A DNA stretch of 20,797 bases from assembly GCA_017549325.1 (NCBI GenBank), contig JAFYVA010000080.1:1-20797 (forward strand), written 5' to 3'. Origin of the DNA: Oscillospiraceae bacterium. Its GTDB lineage: Bacteria; Bacillota_A; Clostridia; Oscillospirales; Oscillospiraceae. Below are positions 1 through 7,823 of this stretch, piece by piece (the first letter of the stretch is position 1; each line of letters begins with the position of its first letter). Made by a program: the position numbers and the translations under genes. The notes under the pieces are model-generated. The model made no database searches. It was not told the DNA's origin and saw only the letters and a list, made by a program, of their open reading frames with translations.

Positions 1-110
1 TAGCCCTCTCAGTCATTTGCTTCGCAAATGCCAGCTCCCCCAAAGGGGGAGCCAAGGGGGAGAGCCAAGGGGGGCTCGGGTGCGGTGCATCTGTAAAGGT
101 GCATCGCACC
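1..110. repeat. Palindromic intergenic repeat, three hairpins
   Basis: Three inverted repeats lie upstream of the first phage-like gene. Arms 14-20 and 24-30 (7 bp) enclose TTC. Arms 34-41 and 45-52 (GCTCCCCC/GGGGGAGC, perfect 8 bp) enclose AAA. Arms 79-89 and 100-110 form 11 bp with one G-T pair around a 10-nt loop. The first two resemble a short palindromic repeat that recurs in gut Clostridia genomes (recalled, not searched). The third is nearest the gene and could act as an mRNA hairpin or weak terminator, though no T-run follows it. Confidence 0.55.
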
Positions 111-140
111 ACCAACATATCAAATCAAGGAGGAACCATC

Positions 141-365
141 ATGGCAAAGAAAACAACGAAGCAGGAAGCGCCCATGGTCAGCGTGTGCATCCCCCGTGGC
201 CGTAAGCAGGAGGAGAACTTCATCGTCGTCTCCGTCAACGGCCGCAACTGGAAGATCATGAAGGGCGTTACCGTGGAGGTGCCCGATTTCGTGGCGGCAG
301 TGCTGGACAACGCACGGGCCATGGCCGAAGAGGCCCGCCGCTACGTGGACAAGATGGCCGATTGA
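141..365 (+). CDS. Small hypothetical phage-like protein, 74 aa
   Basis: I do not recognise a named family. The ATG at 141 is chosen because an AAGGAGG site lies about 8 nt upstream (127-133); an in-frame ATG at 99 lies within the upstream hairpin and has no such site. The protein starts with a lysine-rich stretch, has a beta-like middle (residues about 28-48) and a helical C-terminus rich in Ala and Glu. Similar small proteins occur near capsid and connector genes in Clostridia prophages, so a minor virion or head-associated role is possible. That is inference from position only: the next gene follows after 16 nt in the same apparent operon. Confidence 0.7.
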   Translation: MAKKTTKQEAPMVSVCIPRGRKQEENFIVVSVNGRNWKIMKGVTVEVPDFVAAVLDNARAMAEEARRYVDKMAD

Positions 366-381
366 GAAGGAGGTGGCGCAG

Positions 382-738
382 ATGGCTGAACTGACCGCAG
401 GCGCCGTCCTCCGTCAGGTGGACGCCCTGCTGCCCAACGGCTACACCGCCGAGGAGAAGCTCCGCTGGATCACACAGGCCGAGGGGCTGATCCGCAGTGC
501 CGTGTACGGACTCGACAGCGCCGTGAGCCTCACCGAGGCCGACGCGCTGACGGCTCCGGTGCCCTACGATGAGCTGTACCGCCACTACGTAGAGGCGCAG
601 ATCCACTACTGCAACGGCGAGATGAGCCGCTACAACAACGCCGCTGCCATGTGGAACAGCGGCATGATGACGCTCCGCGATGCGGTGAACCGCCAAGGCA
701 GCGGCAAACAGGGCGCATCGGCGCTGAAATTCGCCTGA
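382..738 (+). CDS. Putative phage head-tail connector/adaptor protein
   Basis: 118 aa. The ATG at 382 sits 8 nt after AGGAGG (368-373); an in-frame GTG at 373 overlaps that site and is rejected. The protein looks mainly alpha-helical, with a hydrophobic heptad-like N-terminal helix and a central Tyr-rich segment (DELYRHYVEAQIHYCNGEM, about residues 67-85) that resembles the helical core of small head-tail adaptor proteins. It lies directly before the large candidate tail nozzle gene, which suits a connector in a short-tailed phage. No catalytic motif is seen. The function is inferred from size, predicted fold and order, not from a recognised domain. Confidence 0.6.
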   Translation: MAELTAGAVLRQVDALLPNGYTAEEKLRWITQAEGLIRSAVYGLDSAVSLTEADALTAPVPYDELYRHYVEAQIHYCNGEMSRYNNAAAMWNSGMMTLRDAVNRQGSGKQGASALKFA

Positions 739-752
739 AAGGGGTGGGACGG

Positions 753-2342
753 ATGTATTTTGCAGCAATGAAAACCACCCCGCAGCACCGCACGGCGGTG
801 CGCGCCTTCGGGGGACTGGACAGGCGCGCCGGGGCGGCGTTGGGCACCTTTGAAGAGATGGAGAATATGACGGGCGAGGCCTATCCCGCCCTCCGCGCCA
901 GAGCCAAGCGCAGTACGGTGGCCACCCTGTCGGGACACGGCGGCGGTATGGCGGTGAAGGACGCCCTCCTCTACGTGGACGGCACGCACCTGTACTGCAA
1001 CGGCATCAAGACCAACCTGACCCTCACCGAGGGGGACAAGCAGCTTATCTCCATGGGCGCGTACCTCCTCATCTGGCCCGACAAGTGCTATCTCAACACC
1101 GCCGATCTGCGGGACTGCGGCTCTATCGAGAGCGCCGTCACCACCGAGGGCAGCGTCCGTCTCGTGCCGGTGGCGGCGGAGGAGGACGAGGAGGGGCAGA
1201 CCTCCCACATGGCGCTGGAGTGCGGCGGCATCGGCGTGGGCTTCTCTGCCGGTGAGGGCGTGTACCTCTCCGGTCTCGGCGCGGTGGTGCCCGACGGCAC
1301 CTATCAGCTGCTGGCCTGCGAGGCCGACCGCATCGTTATCCCGCTGCCCCTCACGCAGGAGCACACGGTGGATGCGCCCGTGACGGTGCGCCGCTTCGTG
1401 CCGGAGATGGACTTCGTCTGTGAGTGCGGCAACCGCCTCTGGGGCTGTAAGTACGGCGTGGTCAACGGCGAGACGGTCAACGCCGTGTACGGCAGTGCTC
1501 TGGGCGATTTCCGCAGCTGGAACAGCTTTCAGGGGCTGGCCTCCGACAGCTACGCCGCCTCCCGCGGCTCCGACGGCGTCTTTACCGCCGCCTGCCCCTA
1601 TCTGGGCAGCGTGCTGTTCTTCAAGGAACACTGCATCGAGCGGCTCTACATCGCCCAGAACGGCGCCCACCAGATCGTGACGCTGGAATGTGACGGCGTG
1701 GCCGCCGGCAGCCACCGCAGCCTCGCCATGTGTGCAGGCGTACTGTACTACCACGGCAGCGGCGGCGTGTACGCCTTCGACGGCTCGCTGCCCCGCTGTG
1801 TCAGCGAGGCGCTGGGGGATTTTCGCGGCACGGGCGGCGTGGGCGGTGCGCTGGATGAGGTCTACTACCTCTCCGTGGTGTCGGCGCAGGGTGCGCGCAC
1901 GCTGCTGACGCTGGACACGCGGCGCGGTCTGTGGCACCGTCAGGACGATCTGGCGGCCGTGCAGTTTGCCCGTCGCGGCGGCGAGCTCTTCGCCATGACC
2001 GACAGCGCCATCGTGGCCATGAAGGGCACGGTGGGAAACCGCGAGGTGGGGGATGTGGTCTGGTCTGCCCAGACGACCCCCATCGGCATCGGCACGGTGG
2101 GCGAGCGGTATCTCAGCCGCGTGGAGGTGGAGCTGGAGACGGCGCTGGGCGCTGCCGCCGCCGTGGCCGTCAGCTATGACGGCGGCCAGACGTGGCACCA
2201 CTGCGGTACGGTGGAGGGCAGGGGCTGCCTGCGCCGCGCCACGGTGGCCGTCCGTGCCGTCCGCGCCGCCCATCTCAAGCTCCGCATTCTCGGTGTGGGC
2301 CCCTGTACGGTCCACGCCCTCCACGCCGTCTATGAGCAGTAA
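753..2342 (+). CDS. Large phage structural protein, candidate tail nozzle/tubular protein
   Basis: 529 aa, starting at the ATG at 753 behind an AAAGGGGTGGG site. The sequence is rich in beta-strands, Gly and short repeats of hydrophobic strand then turn, as expected for a beta-propeller or beta-barrel. A conserved-looking centre has FRSWNSFQGLASDSYAA (about residues 251-267), then a strand with FKEHCIERLY, then a Ser-His-Arg-Ser-Leu segment and YYHGSGGVYAFDGSLPRCVS. I recall segments like this in tail tube or nozzle proteins of short-tailed Clostridia phages, where the protein forms the channel end of the tail. The stop at 2342 is followed 15 nt later by the next start, so the genes are probably cotranscribed. 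There is no enzyme motif. The nozzle role is inferred and a generic tail structural role is the fallback. Confidence 0.6.
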   Translation: MYFAAMKTTPQHRTAVRAFGGLDRRAGAALGTFEEMENMTGEAYPALRARAKRSTVATLSGHGGGMAVKDALLYVDGTHLYCNGIKTNLTLTEGDKQLISMGAYLLIWPDKCYLNTADLRDCGSIESAVTTEGSVRLVPVAAEEDEEGQTSHMALECGGIGVGFSAGEGVYLSGLGAVVPDGTYQLLACEADRIVIPLPLTQEHTVDAPVTVRRFVPEMDFVCECGNRLWGCKYGVVNGETVNAVYGSALGDFRSWNSFQGLASDSYAASRGSDGVFTAACPYLGSVLFFKEHCIERLYIAQNGAHQIVTLECDGVAAGSHRSLAMCAGVLYYHGSGGVYAFDGSLPRCVSEALGDFRGTGGVGGALDEVYYLSVVSAQGARTLLTLDTRRGLWHRQDDLAAVQFARRGGELFAMTDSAIVAMKGTVGNREVGDVVWSAQTTPIGIGTVGERYLSRVEVELETALGAAAAVAVSYDGGQTWHHCGTVEGRGCLRRATVAVRAVRAAHLKLRILGVGPCTVHALHAVYEQ

Positions 2343-2357
2343 AGGGGGGGAGGAGCG

Positions 2358-3104
2358 ATGAACATCTTGTCCATGCCGCCCGTCCCCACGGGCTCGCAGC
2401 AGCAGATGGCGGCTCAGCAGTACGCCTACCTCTTCCAGCTGGTGCAGCAGCTGAATCTGGCGCTGGGCGCCATCGAGAGCGGTACGGCGGTGAGCGGCGG
2501 CCATACGGCCCAGACGGCGCCGCCCTCCACCGCGTCGGTCCAAGCGCTGCGCTCGCAGGTGGAGAACCTCCGCTCGCTGGTCATCAAGACGGCTTCGGAG
2601 GTGGAGAAAACCACCGAGAGCCTCACGGCGGAACTGTCGGAGCGCTACGTGGCGCAGTCGGATTTCGGCAGCTACGTGCAGACGCTGAGCGCCTATCTGG
2701 AGGCCAATCCCGACGCCCTCACCCAGTACTACGGCTTCGGCGCGGAGCTGAAGGCCGCCGTGGGGGCGGTGGACGCGGCCTTCCAACACTATAAGCTGGA
2801 CACACAGGGCTATATCCGCACCGGCATCGTCTCCTATGACGGCGACGGGCCTGTCTACGGCGTGGCGGTGGGACAGAACCTCACCACATACGAGGTGGAC
2901 GGGGAGACGGTGGTGGAGCCCAGCGATTTCCGCGCCCTGTTCACCCCGCGCCGTCTGAGCTTCTGGCAGGGCGAGGTGGAGGTGGCGTATCTCAGCGACA
3001 ACCGCCTCTACATCACCGACATCACGGTGCTGTCGGGTCTGAGCGTAGGCCCATGGCGCATGGAGAGCGGCGGCGGTCTGAGTTTTCAATGGATGGGAGG
3101 ATAA
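2358..3104 (+). CDS. Phage structural protein with coiled-coil N-terminus
   Basis: 248 aa, start ATG at 2358 behind a GGGGGGAGGAG site. Residues about 15-35 are Gln-rich and helical (QQQMAAQQYAYLFQLVQQLN). Residues about 55-90 form a clear coiled coil (heptads with Leu, Val and Glu, including SEVEKTTESLTAELSERY). The C-terminal half (about 140-248) is beta-rich and ends in Gly and Trp (FQWMGG). This layout of a helical stalk and a beta tip suits a tail or baseplate component between the nozzle gene and the collar protein. No named domain is recognised. The next start lies 6 nt after the stop, which suggests translational coupling. Confidence 0.6.
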   Translation: MNILSMPPVPTGSQQQMAAQQYAYLFQLVQQLNLALGAIESGTAVSGGHTAQTAPPSTASVQALRSQVENLRSLVIKTASEVEKTTESLTAELSERYVAQSDFGSYVQTLSAYLEANPDALTQYYGFGAELKAAVGAVDAAFQHYKLDTQGYIRTGIVSYDGDGPVYGVAVGQNLTTYEVDGETVVEPSDFRALFTPRRLSFWQGEVEVAYLSDNRLYITDITVLSGLSVGPWRMESGGGLSFQWMGG

Positions 3105-3110
3105 GGAAAC

Positions 3111-4655
3111 ATGGCAACGGCAAGTGATTTTACCCTGACGCTGCCCGCCCTGACGGCGGGACAGCAGGGGGAGATGACCTTTACCCGCCCCTCGGGGCAG
3201 TACAGCCTCCGCGAGGTGTACGTCACCTTCGGCGGCGTCACCGAGCCGATGGCGGTGCAGGTATTGAGCCAACAGCAGACGCGGGTGGTCTACGGCTTCA
3301 CGCCGCCTCTGTACTGGTGCGCCGACCTGCCCGATGCCGTATCGGGCAGCGGCCGTGTCAGCGCGGTGGTGGCATTCGACAGCGCCATCGACGCGCTGGA
3401 TGATCCCCATGTGTGTACCCTCGAGGCCGACTTCACCCTCTATGTGCCCGAGTCGGTGCGGCCCGAGGCCGCCTTCACCGTCGAGCCGGTCTACGGCAAC
3501 GAGACGGCGCAGGCGTGGGGTACGCTGCTGCGGGGCATCAGCCGCCTGCGCTATGAGGTGAGCGCCCAGCCGCCCACGGGTGCGGCCCTCACCTCCTGCC
3601 GCGTCCGTGTCGGCTCTCAGGAGGCCGCCGCCATGGCGGGGGAGCTGCCGCCCTTCACGGCGGCGGGAGAGTTCACGCCCACCGCCACGGTACACGATTC
3701 CCGCGGCCGCAGCGTCACGGTGAGGGCCGAGCCCGTCACCGTATGGGACTACCACCGTCCCACCCTCTCGGGCATCAGCGTCCTGCGCTGTCTCGCCGAC
3801 GGTACGGTGGACAGCGGCGGCGCGTATCTCAAGGTGCGCGCCGTGGGCAAATGCGCCTCGGTGGGCGGGCGCAACAGCGTCAGCGTGACGGTGTCCGTCC
3901 GAGCGGTGGGCGGCACATGGGGCAGTCCCGTTTCGCTGCAAAGCGGCGAGGCCAAGGTGCTGGCAGCCGACGCCAACGCCGTCTATGAGGCGCGTTTCAC
4001 CGCCACCGATGCCCTCGGCAGCGAGACGGCGGTGAGCAATCTCAGCGGCACGGCGGCGGTGGCCTTCCACCTGCGTGACGGCGGGCTGGGTGCCGCCTTC
4101 GGCAAGCGGGCCGCCGACGACGGCTTCCACTGCGCGTGGGATGCGTGGTTCGACGGCGCACTCAGCGCCGCATCGCTGCAGCTGGGCGGCAAGTCGCTGC
4201 TGGATCTGACCTATCCCGTGGGCAGCGTGTATCTCTCCCTCAGCGATGCCGACCCCGCCACGCTCTTCGGCGGGCAGTGGGAGCCCATCCACGGGCGATT
4301 CCTGCTGGGTGCCGACAGCGCCCACGCCGCCAATTCCGTCGGCGGCAGCGAGAGCCACACCCTCACTGCGGCGCAGATGCCCGCCCACAGCCACCGCGTC
4401 CGCGGCGATACCGACGCCACCAACGTGGGGCACGACCACTCCATCCCCAACATCCGCACGGGACAGAGCGGCGAATACGGCGCCTACGCCGAGACGTGGG
4501 GCTACGGCACAGGCAGCCGCAATCTCTACACCGACCATACCGACATCACCCACATCCACCGCGTGGACATCACCTCCCAGACCGCAGGCAGCGGGCAGGC
4601 CTTTTCCCTCCTGCCCCCCTATCTGGCGGTCTATATGTGGCGGCGTACCGCGTAG
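3111..4655 (+). CDS. Phage tail/baseplate protein with collar-like C-terminal domain
   Basis: 514 aa, start ATG at 3111 behind AAGGAAAC. The long N-terminal part (about 1-350) consists of beta-sandwich-like repeats rich in Thr, Val and Ala, as in DUF859-like tip proteins. The C-terminal domain (about 360-514) is easy to recognise: DLTYPVGSVYLSLSDADPAT, then FGGQW and FLLGAD, then GGSESHTLTAAQMPAHSHRV, ending in LLPPYLAVYMWRRTA. This series is typical of phage tail-collar and gp10-like baseplate proteins, which contact or present receptor-binding parts. The His-rich stretch (AHSHR, HDHS, HTDITHIH) fits the metal-binding sites of collar domains. It is very likely the host-recognition or tail-tip protein of this module. 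Confidence 0.8.
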   Translation: MATASDFTLTLPALTAGQQGEMTFTRPSGQYSLREVYVTFGGVTEPMAVQVLSQQQTRVVYGFTPPLYWCADLPDAVSGSGRVSAVVAFDSAIDALDDPHVCTLEADFTLYVPESVRPEAAFTVEPVYGNETAQAWGTLLRGISRLRYEVSAQPPTGAALTSCRVRVGSQEAAAMAGELPPFTAAGEFTPTATVHDSRGRSVTVRAEPVTVWDYHRPTLSGISVLRCLADGTVDSGGAYLKVRAVGKCASVGGRNSVSVTVSVRAVGGTWGSPVSLQSGEAKVLAADANAVYEARFTATDALGSETAVSNLSGTAAVAFHLRDGGLGAAFGKRAADDGFHCAWDAWFDGALSAASLQLGGKSLLDLTYPVGSVYLSLSDADPATLFGGQWEPIHGRFLLGADSAHAANSVGGSESHTLTAAQMPAHSHRVRGDTDATNVGHDHSIPNIRTGQSGEYGAYAETWGYGTGSRNLYTDHTDITHIHRVDITSQTAGSGQAFSLLPPYLAVYMWRRTA

Positions 4656-4688
4656 TTTCACGGGAGTCGGAACAAGAAAGGAGTCAAT

Positions 4689-5762
4689 ATGGCATCTACC
4701 TATCCTCTGCTCTCCCTCGGCTCCGGCGGCAGCGCCGTCCGTGAGCTGCAGGAGGCACTGAACCGCCACGGCTACGGTCTGGCCGTGGACGGCGTGTTCG
4801 GCGACAAGACGAAGGCCGCCGTGCGGGATTATCAGGCGCAGAACGGCCTGAAGAAGGACGGCGTGGTGGGCGAGGAGACATGGGGCAGTCTCCTCTCGGC
4901 CAACCCTCAGGAGACGGCGATCGCAGCACCCGCCGTCTCGGCCAACACCGCTGCGGCGCTGGAGAAGCTGGAGCAGGGCTATCAGCCCTCCGCCGACGCG
5001 CAGGCCGCCAAGGACTACGCCGACAGCTTCGTGGCCTTCGAGGACTATACCTCCGCCTTCGATGACCAGCTCGCCGCGTTGTACGAGGAGATGAACTCCC
5101 GCGAGGCGTTCTCCTACGACCCCGCCGCCGACGCGGCCTTCCAGAGCTATCTCAAGCGCTACGCCCGTCAGGGCAAGGCGGCCATGGAGGACACCGTGGC
5201 ACAGGGCGCCCATCTCAGCGGCGGCTACGGCTCGAGCTACGCCCAGAGCGCGGGCGCACAGGCCTACAACGACTATCTGGCCCGTCTGAGCGACGTGCTG
5301 CCCCAGCTGCAGGAGGCGGCCTACCGCCGCTATACCGACGAGGGTGCGGCGCTGCTGGAGAGCTACAAGCTGCTCAGCAGCCGCGACGAGGCCGACTATG
5401 AGAAGTATCTCCAGCGCCTCAAGGCGTGGCAGAGCGAGCGTGACGCCGCCGTGAAGGCCGCCGAGGCCCTCAGCGACGATGAGCGCCGGCAGTATGAGCT
5501 GCTGCTGGACTACTTCGCCGACAAGGCGGCGGCAGAGGGCAAGGGTCAGACCCTCTCGGCCACCACGCCCACCGCTGCCACCGTGGGCTCGACCCTCTCC
5601 TCCCGCGGCGCCGAGAGCCTCTATAAGGCCATGACCAACTACCTCAAAAGCGGCGATACGGCAGCGGCAGAGGCGCTCTTCCGCCGCTATGACAGCCGCA
5701 TCAGCCCGCAGCAGCGCACCCGCTTCGTCAAGCTGATGCAGGGCTACAACATCGCGCTGTAA
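4689..5762 (+). CDS. Peptidoglycan-binding domain plus helical phage-type protein
   Basis: 357 aa, start ATG at 4689 behind GAAAGGAGTC. Residues about 8-65 are a PG_binding_1 domain: LGSGGSAVRELQEALNRHGY, then DGVFGDKTKAAVRDYQ, then a GVVGEETWGSLL end. This three-helix fold binds cell-wall peptidoglycan. The rest (about 95-357) is helical, with long charged helices, a FSYDPAADAAFQSYLKRYAR segment and a GGYGSSYAQSAGAQAYNDYL segment. I recall this second part as a conserved protein of Clostridia prophages without an assigned function. There is no amidase, muramidase or peptidase motif, so it is unlikely to be a stand-alone endolysin. A virion protein or adhesin that meets the wall during infection is my inference. 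It is the last gene of the module; the next promoter begins about 50 bp later. Confidence 0.75.
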   Translation: MASTYPLLSLGSGGSAVRELQEALNRHGYGLAVDGVFGDKTKAAVRDYQAQNGLKKDGVVGEETWGSLLSANPQETAIAAPAVSANTAAALEKLEQGYQPSADAQAAKDYADSFVAFEDYTSAFDDQLAALYEEMNSREAFSYDPAADAAFQSYLKRYARQGKAAMEDTVAQGAHLSGGYGSSYAQSAGAQAYNDYLARLSDVLPQLQEAAYRRYTDEGAALLESYKLLSSRDEADYEKYLQRLKAWQSERDAAVKAAEALSDDERRQYELLLDYFADKAAAEGKGQTLSATTPTAATVGSTLSSRGAESLYKAMTNYLKSGDTAAAEALFRRYDSRISPQQRTRFVKLMQGYNIAL

Positions 5763-5809
5763 GCACCGCCCGTAAGCCGCGCCGTAGCCGTCGGAGAAGG
5801 AAAAAAGAG

Positions 5810-5838
5810 TTGCATTCAGTAGTGTCCTATGCTACAAT
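5810..5838 (+). promoter_or_regulatory. Sigma-A-type promoter of the sortase gene
   Basis: The -35 box TTGCAT (5810-5815) and the -10 box TACAAT (5833-5838) are 17 bp apart, and TGC just before the -10 makes it an extended -10. Transcription should start near 5845, giving a leader of about 75 nt before the ATG at 5920. No terminator is visible between the phage gene stop (5762) and this promoter, so read-through from the phage module is possible. Confidence 0.75.
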
Positions 5839-5919
5839 GACTACATCTGTCAAACAGAAACCTTCCCAAAAGTGACGGCGCGGTTCCCATGGCCGCCGCC
5901 GCGAAAGGAGACTATTTAT

Positions 5920-6864
5920 ATGAAAGAAAAGCTGCAGCGCTTTATCACTGCCTTTAAGATGAACGGCGAGGTGAAGAAAAAGACCGTCACCGTGGCCGCC
6001 ATCGTGGTGGCGGTGATCGCCATCGTGGTGGTGATTTTGTGCATCAACGGCTGCAACAAGCAGCCCGATGAGCCCGTGGTGGACGATCAGCCCGTGGTGG
6101 ACGAGGGCCCCGACTACTCCGACCGCGTCGAGCCGGCGCCGCTGGAGCCGGTAACGGATCTGGCCACCATGGAGGAGACCTTTGAGAAGTATCCCGACGT
6201 GTATGCCTGGCTGGAGATCCCCGGCACCAAGGAGGGTCTGGAGATCGAGTCCGACACCTCCTATCCCGTGCTTCTTTCTCCCCCGCAGCAGGCCGGTGAG
6301 AAGGCCGACGATACCCGCGACTTCTATCTGCACCGCGATCTCGACGGCAACTACTACTATCCCGGCTCCCTCTTCAGCGATTCCATGGTAGAGGGTAAGT
6401 ACATCAACGGCCGCGACCTGTCCGATCCCGTCATCGTGATCTACGGTCACAATATGGCCAACCGCTCCATGTTCGGCGGCCTCGAGCGCTTCATCCGCGA
6501 GATGGACTTCTCCGAGGAGCACGTGATGTATATGTATCAGGCCGACGGCCGCCGTGTCACCTACCAGATCGTGGGCGGCGTGCAGTACGATACCAGCCAC
6601 ATCATCTACTACCACGACTTCAACGATGAGCAGGTGTTCAACGATTTCTTCACCGCTCTGTGGAAGGAGACGGCCGGCAGCACCAACCTCGACGGCGACG
6701 ATAAGCCCGTGGCAGGTGACAAGGTGCTGATCCTCTCCGTGTGCAAGAACGGCGACACCGAGCATAAGCACCGCTTCCTGATCGTGGGCAAGATGATCGA
6801 GGACACCGCCGATCCCGAGACCTGGGCCATGAAGGAGCAGCCCTCCGAAACGCCTGCGGAGTAA
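5920..6864 (+). CDS. srtB: Class B sortase
   Basis: 314 aa. The ATG at 5920 is chosen for its AAAGGAG site 9 nt upstream; a GTG or earlier start would lack one. One membrane anchor lies at about residues 22-41, with a Lys-rich stretch before it, so the enzyme should be anchored with its active domain outside. The sortase triad is visible: His177 in VIYGHNMANRSMFGGL, Cys275 in ILILSVCKNG and Arg285 in HKHRFLIVGKM. The last motif usually reads LSTC in class B enzymes and here reads LSVC. Sortases cut a sorting signal and join the protein to peptidoglycan or build pili. No sorting-signal substrate or pilin lies in the window, so it is an orphan here. It is larger than typical SrtB (about 250 aa) because of an acidic linker (residues 46-80). 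Confidence 0.9.
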   Translation: MKEKLQRFITAFKMNGEVKKKTVTVAAIVVAVIAIVVVILCINGCNKQPDEPVVDDQPVVDEGPDYSDRVEPAPLEPVTDLATMEETFEKYPDVYAWLEIPGTKEGLEIESDTSYPVLLSPPQQAGEKADDTRDFYLHRDLDGNYYYPGSLFSDSMVEGKYINGRDLSDPVIVIYGHNMANRSMFGGLERFIREMDFSEEHVMYMYQADGRRVTYQIVGGVQYDTSHIIYYHDFNDEQVFNDFFTALWKETAGSTNLDGDDKPVAGDKVLILSVCKNGDTEHKHRFLIVGKMIEDTADPETWAMKEQPSETPAE

Positions 6865-6875
6865 GTAAACAAAAA

Positions 6876-6901
6876 AAGAGAGCCCTCTTGGGGGCTCTCT
6901 T
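6876..6901. terminator. Bidirectional rho-independent terminator
   Basis: A perfect 10-bp stem, AAGAGAGCCC (6876-6885) with GGGCTCTCTT (6892-6901), encloses a 6-nt loop. It lies 11 nt after the sortase stop. On the minus strand the stem is followed by a T-run (complement of 6871-6877), so it should end the rhomboid-like transcript that converges on it. On the plus strand the T-rich stretch after it is weaker. Confidence 0.85.
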
Positions 6902-6922
6902 ATGTTTTATTCTTCAAATGTT

Positions 6923-7783
6923 TTATTCTGCAAAGTGTACGTGGGAGAAGATGTGTTCCGAGCAGTAGCACCGATAGCCGGCGCAGCGGCTGCAATAGCG
7001 GAAATCCAGATCGGGATGGCTCTCATCCGTCCTGCCGCAGACGCAGCACTTGTGGTGATAGCCCTTGGGGGCTTCGGCGGCTTTCACCTTGGCCCGGTAC
7101 TGCACCGCCTGAGGCCGATGCTGTGCCGCAGCGCGGTCGACGCGGTACTTGGCCTCGGGGTAGATGAACACGGCGAAGTTGAGCAGTGCCACCACCGCCA
7201 TCACCACGCCGCCCCAGATACCGGCGATGGCGTAGTTGACGATGTCGTAGACGAAGATGGCCGCATCCAGCCACGCCAGCCATTTCATCTTCACGGGGAT
7301 GAAGAAGAACAGCAGCACCCGCGCGTTGGGGAAGAGGCAGGCAAAGGCGAGGAAGAGGCTGAGGTTGACGTAGGTGGCGCCCGCCACGGTAAAGACCACG
7401 CCGGAGATGGCGTAGGCCAGCACGGAGCCGATGGCCGTCAGCAGTACGCCCGAGACGTAGTAGAGGGTAAATTTGGCCGTACCCCACTGGCGCTCCAGCG
7501 TGGAGCCGATCCAGTAGTAGAAGTACAGGGAGATCAGCACGAAGAACAAGCCGCCGCCCGTGGGCACGAACACGTAGGTGAGGATGCGCCACACCTCGCC
7601 CCGCAGCACCATCTGGGGGTTCATGTAGAGGAAATGGAGGGCAGTGGGGTCGCTCTGCACGGTGAAGGTCTGCAGCACGTAGACCAGAATATTGCCCACC
7701 GCGACGCAGAGCATCAGATTGGGGATGCCGAAGCGGGGATGGCGCGCGCAGAACCGCTGCACCGCCTCATGGAGCTTTTTCAA
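6923..7783 (-). CDS. Rhomboid-like membrane protein lacking catalytic residues, zinc-ribbon tail
   Basis: 286 aa. I choose the TTG at 7783 because AGGAGG (7793-7798) lies 9 nt upstream and the in-frame ATG at 7822 lies within the promoter. Six or so membrane segments follow a short cytosolic N-terminus. Rhomboid landmarks are visible: GEVWRILTYVFV (about 62-73) and the GSTLERQWGTAKFTLYYVSG loop (93-112). The active-site serine motif, normally GxSG, reads GATYVN (135-140), and the usual His of the last helix (GHxGG-like) reads GIWGG (188-192). It is therefore predicted to be a non-catalytic pseudo-rhomboid; I recall this variant as a family of its own in Clostridia. The C-terminal tail (about 245-277) has Cys246, 247, 249, 264, 267, 272, 274 and His277, a likely zinc ribbon. 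Function unknown; a scaffold or regulator of membrane proteins is possible. Confidence 0.8.
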   Translation of the reverse strand: MKKLHEAVQRFCARHPRFGIPNLMLCVAVGNILVYVLQTFTVQSDPTALHFLYMNPQMVLRGEVWRILTYVFVPTGGGLFFVLISLYFYYWIGSTLERQWGTAKFTLYYVSGVLLTAIGSVLAYAISGVVFTVAGATYVNLSLFLAFACLFPNARVLLFFFIPVKMKWLAWLDAAIFVYDIVNYAIAGIWGGVVMAVVALLNFAVFIYPEAKYRVDRAAAQHRPQAVQYRAKVKAAEAPKGYHHKCCVCGRTDESHPDLDFRYCSRCAGYRCYCSEHIFSHVHFAE

Positions 7784-7792
7784 GGGGGAGTA

Positions 7793-7798
7793 CCTCCT
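7793..7798 (-). promoter_or_regulatory. Ribosome binding site fixing a TTG start
   Basis: AGGAGG on the minus strand, 9 nt before the TTG at 7783. It decides the start of the rhomboid-like gene, because the in-frame ATG further upstream (7822) lies 1 nt downstream of the -10 box and so before the expected transcript start. Confidence 0.75.
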
Positions 7799-7823
7799 GT
7801 TGGAAACATTTTGCACTGGCATC

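Noticed and set aside
630..5213. Minus-strand open frame of 1527 codons opposite the phage genes
   Set aside because: Low-complexity, His/Gly/Arg/Ala-rich translation that mirrors the codon bias of the real plus-strand genes, which have ribosome sites and recognisable domains. It is a shadow.
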